Shown: positions 12,132 to 21,256 of the stretch, in pieces
How the letters are laid out: every line of letters begins with the position of its first letter
How positions within the stretch are numbered: the stretch's first letter is position 1
Origin: Pseudoduganella armeniaca
GTDB lineage: Bacteria > Pseudomonadota > Gammaproteobacteria > Burkholderiales > Burkholderiaceae_D
Direction of reading: 5' to 3'
NCBI RefSeq assembly: GCF_003028855.1
Contig: NZ_CP028324.1
Location: 1,364,001-1,428,000, forward strand
Length of the DNA stretch: 64,000 nucleotides
Notes under the pieces: generated by a model
Databases searched by the model: none
Told to the model about the DNA's origin: nothing
Seen by the model: only the letters and a program-made list of their open reading frames with translations
Translations under genes and position numbers: made by a program

Positions 12132-12730
12132 CAGAACTCCGTGCCCGCTTGCGCGGCGATGCCGGCCTTGAACGCGTGCTTGACGACGTTCATTTCCGTG
12201 ACCGTGTCGGCGATGTCGACCAGCTCGGGCGGCGCGCCGCGGCCGGTGATGACGACGTGCTGCATCGCCGGCCGCTCGAGCAGGTCGGCGATGACCGCAT
12301 CCACGTCCAGGTAGCGGTACTTCAGCGCGATATTCAGTTCGTCCAGCAGCACCAGGCCGTAGGCCGGGTCGGCGAGGAACGCTTTCGCCTGGGCCCATGC
12401 GGCCTGCGCCTTCTCGGTATCGCGCACGCGGTCCTGCGTGTCCCATGTGTAGCCTTCGCCCATCGCGTGGAAGCTTACCTCGTCCGGGAAGCGGCGCAGG
12501 AATTTCTCCTCGCCCGTCGACATGGCGCCCTTGATGAACTGGACCACGCCGACTTTCATGCCGTGGCCCAGCGCGCGCGCCACCATGCCGAAGCCGCTCG
12601 AGCTTTTGCCCTTACCGTTGCCGGTGTTGACGACAATGATGCCGATTTCCTTATCCGCTGCGGCAATCTTGGCGTCGACGATGGCTTTCTTGCGCTCCAT
12701 GCGGGCGCGGTGACGTTCATTGATATCCAT
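12131..12730 (-). CDS. cobO: cob(I)yrinic acid a,c-diamide adenosyltransferase CobO (BtuR)
   Basis: This enzyme adenosylates the cobalt of corrinoids using ATP. The 199 residues carry the CobA/CobO P-loop TGNGKGKSSS (36-45) and the conserved LVLLDELNIALKYRYLD segment. The ATG at 12730 matches the family N-terminus (MDINERHRARM); an in-frame ATG at 12790 would add 20 atypical residues. It is the first gene of the seven-gene cob run. The sequence upstream (12731-12874) shows no cobalamin riboswitch, so this half may have its own promoter. Confidence 0.94.
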   Translation of the reverse strand: MDINERHRARMERKKAIVDAKIAAADKEIGIIVVNTGNGKGKSSSGFGMVARALGHGMKVGVVQFIKGAMSTGEEKFLRRFPDEVSFHAMGEGYTWDTQDRVRDTEKAQAAWAQAKAFLADPAYGLVLLDELNIALKYRYLDVDAVIADLLERPAMQHVVITGRGAPPELVDIADTVTEMNVVKHAFKAGIAAQAGTEF

Positions 12731-12874
12731 GCGTGAGATTCCGTGAGTTTTATTTGAATAGTTAATATCCGCGATCTGCGTTTTATACAAGCGACATACT
12801 GTTTAATTACAATATAAGCTGATCGTGCTTCACCGAAATGCAGCTTTCATTTATTAACCTACCCGGAGGATATT

Positions 12875-14119
12875 TTGAATTACCTCAGAGAAATCATGAA
12901 GTCTCTTCGCGGCATGGCTCGGCTGTTGTTCCTGATTACGGCAATTGGTTTCGCGCCTAATGCGGCGCAAGCGGAAACGCTGCCGCCGTCGAGCACGGCG
13001 GATTGGAGCGGCGCCCTCGATCCCGGCTGGACCTGCGGCCAGCCGACCGGCGCGCGCTGGGAGCAGTGGAAAAAGAGCGTTCTGCTGTTTGCCGCATCGA
13101 ATGGCTACGGTTTCAGGGGGTTCTGCGACAAGATACTCGAGTCGGTTCCGTACAAGCAGATCGTGCGTCCCGGGGCGATCCTGGTCGTAATGCGCGACCA
13201 AAACAATATCGCGCAATATGTCGCGTGGTATGACTCGAAGTTCGACCGGATGGGCTATTCCATCTTCAGCGGCATTACGCCAGCCACCGGCGAAACCTAT
13301 TACGACATCCGATATTACCCGCACGAAAACTACCCGATCTACACCCAGGCGCAGATCGACGATTTCGCCGCGTGGTACGGTGAACTCTTCATGGTCGACA
13401 ACCGCACCTGGGAGGTCGAGGCGCATCGGTACAATGCTTCGGCCAAGCGGGTCAAGGGCTGCTACATGCCTTATACGTATTGTGGCACCGGGCCGATTAA
13501 TTTTGGCATCCCGAATGGCGAATCCTCCGTCCATATCGGATTCGGCAATCCCAGCGGCGACGACGTCACTGCGGTCATCTCCGAGATGTATTATCCCAAG
13601 CCGAGCTGGATCGACAAATTCGTCAACGTCGCGCTGACGGTCGGCTTGACCATCGCGGGCGGGCCGATCGGCGAATATGTCGGCTTGCTGGCAGGGACCG
13701 CCGAAAACGCCGCCTTTGCTGCCGCATTCGGCTCGTTCAGTTCTGGCCTGATCCAGGGACAGAATCCCGACAAGGCCCTGCTCCAGGGCATCAAGGCCGC
13801 CGGCCTGGCATACACCGGCAAGGTGATCCTGAACGCCTACGGCGAGCCGGATTCGCTGGTCGGTGTCGCCGGCGCAGGTTGCCCGGCGGGTGATCAATGC
13901 TGGTATTTCCAGATGGCCAATGGCTTCCCGCCGCTGAAGAATCTCGCCGAGTTGCACGACCCGTTCATCAACTGGAGTGTCAAGGCATTCGGCAGTATTG
14001 CCGACAATGGCTGGTATAAGGCGATAACGATCCCACCGTTCCTCGTGCCAGGTTGCCTGGCATCCGATGGCTGCGTCGCGGCAGGTATCACCATCGTGCG
14101 GGAAGACGAGGTCAGGTAA
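12875..14119 (+). CDS. secreted protein of unknown function
   Basis: I do not recognise this 414-residue protein. A signal peptide is evident (hydrophobic LLFLITAIGFAPNAAQA, cleavage near residue 31), followed by a Cys- and aromatic-rich region to about residue 240. A glycine/alanine-rich stretch (about 250-310, from VGLTIAGGPIGEYVGLLAG on) resembles membrane-active or channel-like segments seen in some secreted effectors. The C-terminus has four cysteines, suggesting disulfides. The TTG start at 12875 follows GGAGGA (12865-12870) by four bases; an ATG at 12896 without a good ribosome site is the alternative. It runs opposite to the cobalamin genes, splits btuBCD from cobO onward, and is convergent with btuD (11-base gap). 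Codon use and base composition are somewhat less GC-biased than its neighbours. Confidence 0.75.
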   Translation: MNYLREIMKSLRGMARLLFLITAIGFAPNAAQAETLPPSSTADWSGALDPGWTCGQPTGARWEQWKKSVLLFAASNGYGFRGFCDKILESVPYKQIVRPGAILVVMRDQNNIAQYVAWYDSKFDRMGYSIFSGITPATGETYYDIRYYPHENYPIYTQAQIDDFAAWYGELFMVDNRTWEVEAHRYNASAKRVKGCYMPYTYCGTGPINFGIPNGESSVHIGFGNPSGDDVTAVISEMYYPKPSWIDKFVNVALTVGLTIAGGPIGEYVGLLAGTAENAAFAAAFGSFSSGLIQGQNPDKALLQGIKAAGLAYTGKVILNAYGEPDSLVGVAGAGCPAGDQCWYFQMANGFPPLKNLAELHDPFINWSVKAFGSIADNGWYKAITIPPFLVPGCLASDGCVAAGITIVREDEVR

Positions 14120-14130
14120 GCGCAAGCGCA

Positions 14131-14901
14131 TCACGCGTCCCTGGGAAAGAAGATGGTGCGGCCACCATGCAGGATGGCTTCGATCGGATGATGCAGCCAG
14201 TCGCTCAGGATGGACGGCTGCATGACCTCGTCGCGGGCGCCGGCCAGCCAGCGGCCGTCGCCCATCAGCAGCAGCGCGTGCGTCGAAATGCCGTGCGCCA
14301 GGCTGAGGTCATGCCCGATCATGACGACGGTCTTGCGCTGCTCGCGGCACAGCCGCGCCAGCAGGCCCATCACGCTGACCTGGTGCGCCAGGTCCAGCGC
14401 ATTGGCTGGTTCGTCCAGCAGCAATAGTGGCGTGTCCTGGGCCAGCAGCGCGGCGATCGCCACGCGCTGGCGCTCGCCGCCGGACAAGGTGCGCACGTCG
14501 CGCGCCGCCAGGTCGGCCACCTCCATCGCCGCCAGGGAGCGCAGCGCGATCTGGTGGTCGTCGCTGTTTTCCCAGTAGTTGTTGCCGTGGTAGGGGTGGC
14601 GTGCCGACAGCACCGTCTCGATGACGGTGTACGCAAACGCGTCGCTGCGCGACTGCGCCAGGAAGGCACGCCGGCGCGCCAGTGCGTCCAAGGGCCAGTC
14701 GCGCAGCGCGCGCCCGTCCATCAGCACGCGGCCGCCGTCCGGCTCGCGCAGGCCCGCCAATGCGCGCATCAACGTACTCTTGCCGGCGCCGTTGCGGCCG
14801 ATGATGCTCCAGCACTCGCCCTCGCGCACCTGCCAGTCCAGGTCCTGGACCAGGGTACGGGTGCCGATGCGCAGTTGCAGGCGTTCAGTGGAGATCATCA
14901 T
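14131..14901 (-). CDS. btuD: cobalamin ABC transporter ATP-binding protein BtuD
   Basis: This is the ATPase subunit of the FecCD/BtuCD-type importer, cytoplasmic and bound to BtuC. The 256 residues contain Walker A GRNGAGKST (35-43), signature LSGGERQ (139-145), Walker B LLLLDEP (159-165) and the switch histidine in GHDLS (His197). The start overlaps the btuC stop (ATG at 14901 or 14898). Assignment to B12 rather than siderophores comes from the riboswitch-btuB-btuC context. Confidence 0.92.
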   Translation of the reverse strand: MMISTERLQLRIGTRTLVQDLDWQVREGECWSIIGRNGAGKSTLMRALAGLREPDGGRVLMDGRALRDWPLDALARRRAFLAQSRSDAFAYTVIETVLSARHPYHGNNYWENSDDHQIALRSLAAMEVADLAARDVRTLSGGERQRVAIAALLAQDTPLLLLDEPANALDLAHQVSVMGLLARLCREQRKTVVMIGHDLSLAHGISTHALLLMGDGRWLAGARDEVMQPSILSDWLHHPIEAILHGGRTIFFPRDA

Positions 14902-15920
14902 TTACGCAGCCGGTGCAGCTGGTACAGGAAGACCGGCGTGCCGATCAGCGCCGTGATGACGCCCACCGGCAGCTGCTGCGGCGCGATCACCGTGCGCGCC
15001 AGCGTGTCCGTCAGCACGAGGTAAGCGCCGCCGGCCAGCGTGGCGGCCGGGATCAGCACGCGATGATCTGGGCCGAAGGCGAAGCGGCATGCATGCGGCA
15101 CGATCAGGCCGACGAAACCCACGCTGCCGGCCGTCGTGACGGCGCTGGCCGTCAGCAGGCCGGAACAGAAGAACAGACTTTTGCGCAGCGCGCCGACCCG
15201 GATGCCCAAGGTGGCCGCCGCCTCAGCGTGCAGGGCCAGCACGTTGAGCGAGCGCGCCGAGCGCAGCGCGAACAGCAGGCCGGCGGCCAGCACGAGCCAC
15301 GGCAGCAGCCGCAGCGGCGCGCCGGACAGGTCGCCGATCAGCCAGAACACCATGCCGCGCACCTGGCTGTCGGCGGCGATCGCCAGCATCAACGAGATCA
15401 GGGCCGAGCCGGCCGACGACAGGATCACGCCCGTCAGCAGCAGCAAGGCGGTGCCACCCTCGGCCGCGCTGCCGCCGCGCAGGTCGCGCCGCGCCAGCAG
15501 ATATAAGAGCATGGAGATGACGACGGCGCCGGCGAAGGCGGCGGCGTCGATGACCCAGGCGGCGCACGCCGCCATGATCGCGGCCAGCGCGCCGACGGCC
15601 GAGCCGGACGAGATGCCCAGCACGTACGGGTCGGCCAGCGGATTGCGCAGCAGCGCCTGCATCATGACGCCCGCCAGCGACAGTGCCGCCCCCGTCACGA
15701 AGGCCGTCAGCGCGCGGTTGACGCGCAATTCCAGCAGCGTCGCGGCCAGCGAATCGGCCCGGTGATGCAGCAGTTCGTCGAGCGCGCCCGGCATGTCGGC
15801 CAGGGGAATCGAGACGGAGCCCGTCATCCCCGCGAACAGCACGCTGCCGACGGAGGCCAGCAACAGGACGGCAAGGACGATGCCGGCACGCGCGCGCAGG
15901 TTGACGGAGGTAGGATGCAT
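14898..15920 (-). CDS. btuC: cobalamin ABC transporter permease BtuC
   Basis: This is an inner-membrane permease of the FecCD family with about ten hydrophobic helices in 340 residues. Family segments include GAALSLAGVMMQALLRNPLADPY (residues about 77-99) and GFVGLIVPHACRF near the C-terminus. The ATG at 15920 was chosen for family length; the open frame extends upstream into btuB. It starts 52 bases after the btuB stop and is coupled to btuD by a four-base overlap. With BtuF (7499-8368) it forms the complete importer. Confidence 0.93.
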   Translation of the reverse strand: MHPTSVNLRARAGIVLAVLLLASVGSVLFAGMTGSVSIPLADMPGALDELLHHRADSLAATLLELRVNRALTAFVTGAALSLAGVMMQALLRNPLADPYVLGISSGSAVGALAAIMAACAAWVIDAAAFAGAVVISMLLYLLARRDLRGGSAAEGGTALLLLTGVILSSAGSALISLMLAIAADSQVRGMVFWLIGDLSGAPLRLLPWLVLAAGLLFALRSARSLNVLALHAEAAATLGIRVGALRKSLFFCSGLLTASAVTTAGSVGFVGLIVPHACRFAFGPDHRVLIPAATLAGGAYLVLTDTLARTVIAPQQLPVGVITALIGTPVFLYQLHRLRK

Positions 15921-15972
15921 GGGCTGCCTGGAGCGGTCGGTCCTGCCGGGACGGCGCCCGGCAGGGACAACG

Positions 15973-17835
15973 TTACTTGAAGCCGTAGCGGACGCCGGCA
16001 AACGCCGTCGCACCGCCGGTCGGATAGTAACGCGCCAGCTCGTAGTCGCGGCCGGCCACGTTGTTCCAGCGCACCAGCGCGGACCAGTCGCGCGCGAACT
16101 GGTAGGTCGCGTACAGGTTGACGATGCCGTAGCCGCCCAGCGTATTGCGGTTGGCCGCGTCGTCGAAGCGCGCCGACGACAGGTGCCACTCGACGCCGCC
16201 CGTCAGCGGGCCGTTGACGTATTCGACATTCAGGTTGGCGTGACGCTTGGCGCGGCGCTGCAGGCGCTTGCCGGTGGTCTCGTCGCGCGGGTCCTGGAAG
16301 TCGGCGTCGGCGCTGACGGTGAATGGGCCGAACGCGCGGCGTGCGCTCAGGCTCAGGCCATTCAGCAGGCCCTTGTTGACGTTGTAGGCGCAGCCCCAGC
16401 TGTAGTCGTTCTCCTCATCGCTCGGGAACGGGCAAGGCGTCGTGTTGACCAGCAGGTCCGTCAGCTTGTTGTGGTAGTAGACGGCGCCCAGTTCCGTGGT
16501 GCCGTCGTTATAGTGCAAGCCCACTTCGGCATTGCGGCCTTTTTCCGGACGGTTGTTCTTGTTGCCGTAGCCTGGGTAGTACAGCTCATTGAACGTGGGC
16601 GCACGGAAGCTGGTGCCATAGCTGGCCTCGACGCGCAGCGCCTGGCTGATGCGGTAGCCATAGCCCAGCGAGCCAGTATTGCGCGAGCCGTACTGCGAGT
16701 CGTCGTTGCGCGCGCCGACGTTGACCAGGTGATTGCCCCGTTTCAGGCTGTAGGTGGCGGCGTACGACGTGGTGCTGCGGTGCTGGTTCAGCGCATCGGT
16801 CGTGCCTTCCACTTCTTCCTTGCGGTGCTCGGCCAGCAGCTGCAGGTTGTCGCTGCCGATGCGGATGTCGTTCTGCCACGTGAATACGGTCTGGGTGGAA
16901 TCGATCTGGCCGCCGCCGTACGGGCCGGGCGCATAGTAGGAGCCGGACTTGTCGCGCGACTTGGCCGCCTGCACGAACATCGTCCAGTCGGGCAGGATGC
17001 GGTTGCGCGAGTAGGCGGCGAGGTTGCTTTGCACCTGGGTGCTGTAGGCATCGAAGGTGGCGCCGCTGTCGTAGTCGGCCGTGGTGTCGCCGTACAGGAA
17101 CACTCCGCCGATCTCATGGCCGGGGGCCAGCTGCACGGCCACCTGGCCGGCCGCGCTCTTGCGGTGATAGCCGTCATCGTCGGCGTTGAAGCTGCCGGAC
17201 GGGCGGCGCGTGGCCGAGAATCCCTCGGACTGCTCCTTGCCGACGGAGAGCGAGTAGCTGACACGATCGGTACCGCCGGAGACGGCGGCGTCGGCGGCAT
17301 AGGTGGCGTCGCTGCCGGCGCCGACGAAGGCCGTCACGGCTGGCGCGCCCTTGCCCTTCTTGGTGAACAGCTGGATCACACCACCGACCGCATCGGCGCC
17401 GTACAGGGTGCTGAGCGGGCCGTAGACGATCTCGATATGGTCGATGGCCGACAGCGGAATGGCATTCCAGCTGGCGGCGCCGCCGGAGACGGAGCCGATG
17501 CGCACGCCATCGACCAGCACGATGCTCTGGTTGGCCGAGGCGCCGCGCAGCAGCACGCTGGCGTTGGTGCCCGGGCCGCCGTTGCGGGTGACTTCCAGGC
17601 CGCGCTGGCGCTGCAGCAGTTCCGTCAGCGAGCCGACGCCGGCGTTGGCGATGTCCTGGGCGGAAATCGTCAGCGTATCGCTGATGACTTCACTGGCCAG
17701 CTGCGGCGTGCGGCTGGCTGTCACGATGACGGCGTCGATGGCGCTGGTCTGGGCGACGGCGGGAGCGGCGAAGGCCGCGGCAATGGCGAGTGCCAGCGCG
17801 GCGCGCGCTGCCTGGGGTGTTGCGGGAGAGGTCAT
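15973..17835 (-). CDS. btuB: TonB-dependent vitamin B12 receptor BtuB
   Basis: This outer-membrane corrinoid receptor has 620 residues. It has a signal peptide (to about residue 29), a TonB-box-like IDAVIVTASR, a plug domain with LLRGASANQSIVLVDGVRIG, and a 22-strand barrel ending in an aromatic residue region (GVRYGFK). The ATG at 17835 fits the signal peptide. The cobalamin riboswitch at 17928-18130 lies about 90 bases upstream on the same strand, so expression should fall when adenosylcobalamin is abundant. TonB and ExbBD are not in the window. Confidence 0.95.
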   Translation of the reverse strand: MTSPATPQAARAALALAIAAAFAAPAVAQTSAIDAVIVTASRTPQLASEVISDTLTISAQDIANAGVGSLTELLQRQRGLEVTRNGGPGTNASVLLRGASANQSIVLVDGVRIGSVSGGAASWNAIPLSAIDHIEIVYGPLSTLYGADAVGGVIQLFTKKGKGAPAVTAFVGAGSDATYAADAAVSGGTDRVSYSLSVGKEQSEGFSATRRPSGSFNADDDGYHRKSAAGQVAVQLAPGHEIGGVFLYGDTTADYDSGATFDAYSTQVQSNLAAYSRNRILPDWTMFVQAAKSRDKSGSYYAPGPYGGGQIDSTQTVFTWQNDIRIGSDNLQLLAEHRKEEVEGTTDALNQHRSTTSYAATYSLKRGNHLVNVGARNDDSQYGSRNTGSLGYGYRISQALRVEASYGTSFRAPTFNELYYPGYGNKNNRPEKGRNAEVGLHYNDGTTELGAVYYHNKLTDLLVNTTPCPFPSDEENDYSWGCAYNVNKGLLNGLSLSARRAFGPFTVSADADFQDPRDETTGKRLQRRAKRHANLNVEYVNGPLTGGVEWHLSSARFDDAANRNTLGGYGIVNLYATYQFARDWSALVRWNNVAGRDYELARYYPTGGATAFAGVRYGFK

Positions 17836-17927
17836 GACAAATCTGTTCTTATATGTGCAACCGGCCCGCTTCCCCGCAGGCCGGATGGAACAGAAGCGCG
17901 CGCAAGGCTGCGGCGGCGCTTCCACCT

Positions 17928-18130
17928 GAGTCCTGGCCGGTATCCGGGCTGGCAGGTATGGCCGTCCCACCTTCCCATGCCGGTCGTCGACCGGGCACAG
18001 TGGCTGATTGAGACGGCTGCCGCGCTGGGCGCGGCGGCCTGCTTACCGTTGCGGGGGCAGCATGCGTTGGCCCGTGCCGGTGGCGGCAGGTGGCGTTGCA
18101 TTTCCCGTTTAACTGCGTCCGAGAGAGGGA
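17928..18130 (-). ncRNA. cobalamin riboswitch upstream of btuB
   Basis: Read on the minus strand, the core elements of the cobalamin riboswitch appear in order: a GGGAA segment with GCCACC (about 18090-18106), the CCCCCGCAAC-GGTAA junction (about 18045-18060), GCCACTG (about 17998-18004), GGGAAGG (about 17969-17978), and a B12-box-like GCCCGGATACCGGCC (about 17937-17951). The structure ends about 90 bases before the btuB start and so probably controls btuB-btuC-btuD. No second copy was found before cobO or cobT. Confidence 0.92.
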
Positions 18131-18152
18131 CGCGGGCACCAGAACCCCGTCA

Positions 18153-18710
18153 TTATAGCTGCTTTGGTGCGGCGGCCAGCGTCAGCGGCACGGTCGCGCC
18201 ATACGGGATCTGGTGCGGCGTGGCGGCCGCCGCCAACGCCGCCGGTTCGAGCGGCGTGCCGGCGGCCAGGGCCGACATCAGGCGGATGGTGCCGGCGTGG
18301 CAGACCACGATGGCAGTGCCGGCGCCGCGGGCGCGAATGGCGTCCAGCGCGCGCAGCACCCGCCGCGCCACCGCCAGCACGTTCTCGCCGCCGCCGGGGC
18401 GGTAGTGGAGCAGGTCGGCGGCCCAGGCGTCCACGTCGGCGCGCGCGATGTCGTCCCAGGCGCGGTTCTCCCACGCGCCGAAGTCCATTTCGGCCAGGTC
18501 CCCGTCGAGGATGACGTCGCGCGCCAGGCGCCGCGCCAGCAGGGCGCAGCGTTGCAACGGGCTGCTGAACACCGGCGCGGCCGGCAGCACCGGCTGTAAT
18601 GCCGCCACCACACGGGCCAGTTCGTCGTCGGCGACGGGCAGGTCGGTGCTGCCGTAGCAGATTCCGGGCGCGACCTGCGGACGCGGATGGCGCACGAGGA
18701 TCAGATTCAC
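18153..18710 (-). CDS. cobC: alpha-ribazole phosphatase, CobC type (histidine phosphatase)
   Basis: This cytoplasmic phosphatase removes the phosphate from alpha-ribazole-5'-phosphate or adenosylcobalamin phosphate in nucleotide-loop assembly. The 185 residues have the branched histidine phosphatase fold: LVRHPRP near the N-terminus (catalytic His8), the acidic segment AEMDFGAWENRAWDD and the second histidine in VVCHAGTIR. The GTG start at 18710 overlaps the cobS stop as GTGA. The family usually reads RHG or RHT; RHP is common in CobC-like proteins. Confidence 0.88.
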   Translation of the reverse strand: MNLILVRHPRPQVAPGICYGSTDLPVADDELARVVAALQPVLPAAPVFSSPLQRCALLARRLARDVILDGDLAEMDFGAWENRAWDDIARADVDAWAADLLHYRPGGGENVLAVARRVLRALDAIRARGAGTAIVVCHAGTIRLMSALAAGTPLEPAALAAAATPHQIPYGATVPLTLAAAPKQL

Positions 18711-19471
18711 AGGACGGCCAGCGCGCACAGGTAGAACACGGCTTCGCACAACTGCTGCACGGCGCCCAGGCAATCGCCCGTGTAGCCGCCCAGGCGGCGC
18801 GCCAGCTTGCGCGCGAACCACACGGTAACCAGTGTCATGGCGACGAGGCCGGCCAGCAGGTTCGGCCAGGCCAGCCAGCCGGACAGCCCGGCCAGCAGCA
18901 CGGGCGGCACGCAGCACAGCGTGGCGATGGCAAATTCGGCACCGCTCATCTGCTGCGCCAGCGGCTTGGCCTTCCCTTCGGCGCGGGCATACTCCATGCG
19001 CCAGATCAGGCTTGCGGCCAGCAGGCGCGAAAGCGGATGGGCCGCCACCAGCGCGGCCACGGCCGCCAGCGGCGGCAACTGCGCCAGCGCCGTGCACTTG
19101 ACCGCCAGCAGCAAGCCAATGCCAATCGCGCCGTACGCGCCGATGCGCGAATCCTTCATGATTTCCAGGGCGCGCTCGCGCGTGTGGCCGCCACCGAGGC
19201 CGTCGCAGGCATCGGCAAAGCCGTCCTCGTGGAAGGCGCCCGTCATATAGATGGTGGCGGCGGTCGCCAGCAGCACGGCGACCGGCGGCGGCAACGCCAG
19301 CGTCGCGGCCCAGTAGACCACGGCGGCGGCGGCGCCGACGATGACGCCTACCAGCGGGAAGTAGCGCGACGCGTGGTGCAGCCAGTCCGGCTCGAAACCC
19401 ACCCAGCGGGGAATCGGCAGCCGCGTGAAGAACTGCAGCGCCGTGAAGAACAGGCGGAGCTGGTGCAGCAC
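18707..19471 (-). CDS. cobS: adenosylcobinamide-GDP ribazoletransferase CobS (CobV)
   Basis: This inner-membrane enzyme joins AdoCbi-GDP to alpha-ribazole (phosphate), the last assembly step. The 254 residues carry the conserved acidic motif HEDGFADACDGLGGG (81-95), followed by ALEIMKDSRIGAYG, and have several hydrophobic helices. The GTG start at 19471 is four bases after the cobT stop. The gene lies in the order cobT-cobS-cobC, which supplies and consumes alpha-ribazole phosphate. Confidence 0.95.
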   Translation of the reverse strand: MLHQLRLFFTALQFFTRLPIPRWVGFEPDWLHHASRYFPLVGVIVGAAAAVVYWAATLALPPPVAVLLATAATIYMTGAFHEDGFADACDGLGGGHTRERALEIMKDSRIGAYGAIGIGLLLAVKCTALAQLPPLAAVAALVAAHPLSRLLAASLIWRMEYARAEGKAKPLAQQMSGAEFAIATLCCVPPVLLAGLSGWLAWPNLLAGLVAMTLVTVWFARKLARRLGGYTGDCLGAVQQLCEAVFYLCALAVL

Positions 19472-19475
19472 GGCG

Positions 19476-20516
19476 TCAGGCCGATTGTTCGCTGACCTGG
19501 GCCGATTCGAACGTGGCCATGCGGTTCAGGAAGTTGACGGCGGCCTGCAGCAGCGGCAGGGCCAGGGCGCTGCCGGTGCCTTCGCCCAGGCGCAGGCCCA
19601 GGTCCAGCAGGGGCCGGGCGTCCAGCGCATCGAGCATCTGGCGGTGACCGTGTTCGCCCGAGCAGTGCGCGAACACGCAGTAGCCGAGGATGGCCGGTTG
19701 CAGCCGGGCGGCGACGAGCAGGGCGCTGGTGACGATGAAGCCGTCGATCAGCAGCACCATGCGGCGCTCGGCCGCGCGCAGCATCGCGCCCGTCATCATG
19801 GCGATCTCGCAGCCACCGAAGGTCGCCAGCACCTCCAGCGGCGCCGCCGCACCCGCATGCAGCGCGACGGCGGCCTCGATCACCTGCTGCTTGCGGCGGA
19901 TGCCGTCGGCCGTCAGCCCCGTGCCGGCGCCGACGCATTGCGCCACCGGGATGCCGGTCAGCTTGTGCATCAGGGCGGCGGCGGCCGTCGTGTTACCGAT
20001 GCCCATCTCGCCAAAGCCGACGACGTTGCCGGGCAGGGCATCGACCAGGTCCATGCCGTGGCGCAGCGCCTGCAGGCACTGGTCTGGCGTCATCGCCGCC
20101 TCGTGCGCGAAATTGCGCGTGCCCATGGCCACCTTGCGGTCTTCGAGGCCGGGGCGCGGGCCGAAGTCATGGGCGACGCCGGCATCGACGACACGCAGCG
20201 CGTAGCCGTTCTGCGCCGCGAACACGTTGATGGCGGCGCCGCCGGCCAGGAAGTTCTCGACCATCTGCCAGGTCACGTCCTGCGGGTAGGCCGACACGCC
20301 TTCGGCCACCACGCCATGGTCGCCCGCGAACACCAGGATGGCCGGCTCGCGCAGCGCCGGCTTGGTGGTCTGCTGGATCATGCCGACCTGGCGCGCCAGC
20401 GTTTCCAGCCGCCCCAGGCTGCCGAGCGGCTTGGTCTTGTTGTCGATGGCGCGTGCCAGCGCGGCGGGCAGGTCGGCGGGTGCGTCAAGCAGGGGCGGAA
20501 TGGTCGGGAGCGTCAT
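19476..20516 (-). CDS. cobT: nicotinate-nucleotide--dimethylbenzimidazole phosphoribosyltransferase CobT
   Basis: This cytoplasmic enzyme activates the lower ligand base to alpha-ribazole-5'-phosphate. The 346 residues are of normal length. They include [14 protein letters not shown], the [13 protein letters not shown] loop, [14 protein letters not shown], and [11 protein letters not shown] with the catalytic glutamate near the C-terminus. It is the first gene of the cobT-cobS-cobC run and is divergent from the response regulator gene, with only 50 bases between them. Confidence 0.96.
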   Translation of the reverse strand: MTLPTIPPLLDAPADLPAALARAIDNKTKPLGSLGRLETLARQVGMIQQTTKPALREPAILVFAGDHGVVAEGVSAYPQDVTWQMVENFLAGGAAINVFAAQNGYALRVVDAGVAHDFGPRPGLEDRKVAMGTRNFAHEAAMTPDQCLQALRHGMDLVDALPGNVVGFGEMGIGNTTAAAALMHKLTGIPVAQCVGAGTGLTADGIRRKQQVIEAAVALHAGAAAPLEVLATFGGCEIAMMTGAMLRAAERRMVLLIDGFIVTSALLVAARLQPAILGYCVFAHCSGEHGHRQMLDALDARPLLDLGLRLGEGTGSALALPLLQAAVNFLNRMATFESAQVSEQSA

Positions 20517-20555
20517 GGCGGCAGCCTCGTTTGGGCACGGTGGAAAGAGCGGAAT

Positions 20556-20561
20556 TATAAT
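20556..20561 (+). promoter_or_regulatory. -10 element that may give a leaderless regulator mRNA
   Basis: A perfect TATAAT ends five bases before the ATG of the response regulator. The usual distance would place the transcription start at or within a base or two of the ATG at 20567. The -35 side is weak (TTGGGC with a 19-base gap). No Shine-Dalgarno is visible, which agrees with a leaderless start. Confidence 0.4.
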
Positions 20562-20566
20562 GGCGC

Positions 20567-21256
20567 ATGCGCCTGCTCATCATCGAAGACAATCCCGACA
20601 TCGTCGCCAACCTGTACGGCTTCCTGGAACCGAAGGGCTACGTGCTCGATTCGGCCGGCAACGGCTATGGCGGACTGGCGCTGGCCGCCCAGAACGACTA
20701 CGACGCCGTGGTGCTGGACGTGATGCTGCCCGGCCTGAACGGCCTGGAACTGTGCCAGAAGCTGCGCGGCGAGCTGCGCAAGGCGACGCCGGTGCTGATG
20801 CTGACCGCGCGCGACACGTTGGAAGACAAGGTGGCCGGCTTCGACAGCGGCGCGGACGACTACTTGGTCAAGCCGTTTTCCCTGGTCGAGCTGGAAGTGC
20901 GGCTGAAGGCCCTGGTGCGCCGCGCGCGCGGGTCTCACGGTGGCAGTGCCGTGCTGACGGTGGGGGAGCTGACGTTCGACACCGGCACGTTCGAGGCGCG
21001 TCGCGCCGGCCGCCCGCTGACGCTGACGAAAACCGGCTATACGATCCTGAAGCTGTTGATGAAGGCGGCGCCGAAGGTGGTGCCGCGGGAAGTGGTGGAG
21101 CAGGAAGTGTGGGGCGACAACCCACCCGACAGCGACGCACTGCGCGTCCACATCCACGCGCTGCGCCAGTCGCTGGACAAACCTTACCCGTTCCCGATGC
21201 TGCGCACGATTTCCGGCATCGGCTACAAGCTTGTGACGTCCGATGAACAGGGCTGA
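20567..21256 (+). CDS. OmpR/PhoB-family response regulator (PmrA/QseB-like)
   Basis: This is a two-component regulator of 229 residues. The receiver domain has acidic residues EDN (7-9), phosphoacceptor Asp51 in VLDVMLPG, Thr80 and Lys102 in DYLVKPF. A winged-helix DNA-binding domain (about 130-225) ends in TISGIGYKL. It overlaps the kinase gene by 14 bases. The downstream eptA and PAP2 genes, and the hexamer repeats at 22482-22509, suggest that it controls lipid A modification, as PmrA does. Confidence 0.92.
   Translation: MRLLIIEDNPDIVANLYGFLEPKGYVLDSAGNGYGGLALAAQNDYDAVVLDVMLPGLNGLELCQKLRGELRKATPVLMLTARDTLEDKVAGFDSGADDYLVKPFSLVELEVRLKALVRRARGSHGGSAVLTVGELTFDTGTFEARRAGRPLTLTKTGYTILKLLMKAAPKVVPREVVEQEVWGDNPPDSDALRVHIHALRQSLDKPYPFPMLRTISGIGYKLVTSDEQG

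Noticed and set aside
12731..12874. A second cobalamin riboswitch before cobO
   Set aside because: On the minus strand there is no B12 box, no CCCCCGCAAC-type junction and no GCCACTG element, and the region is AT-rich and short.
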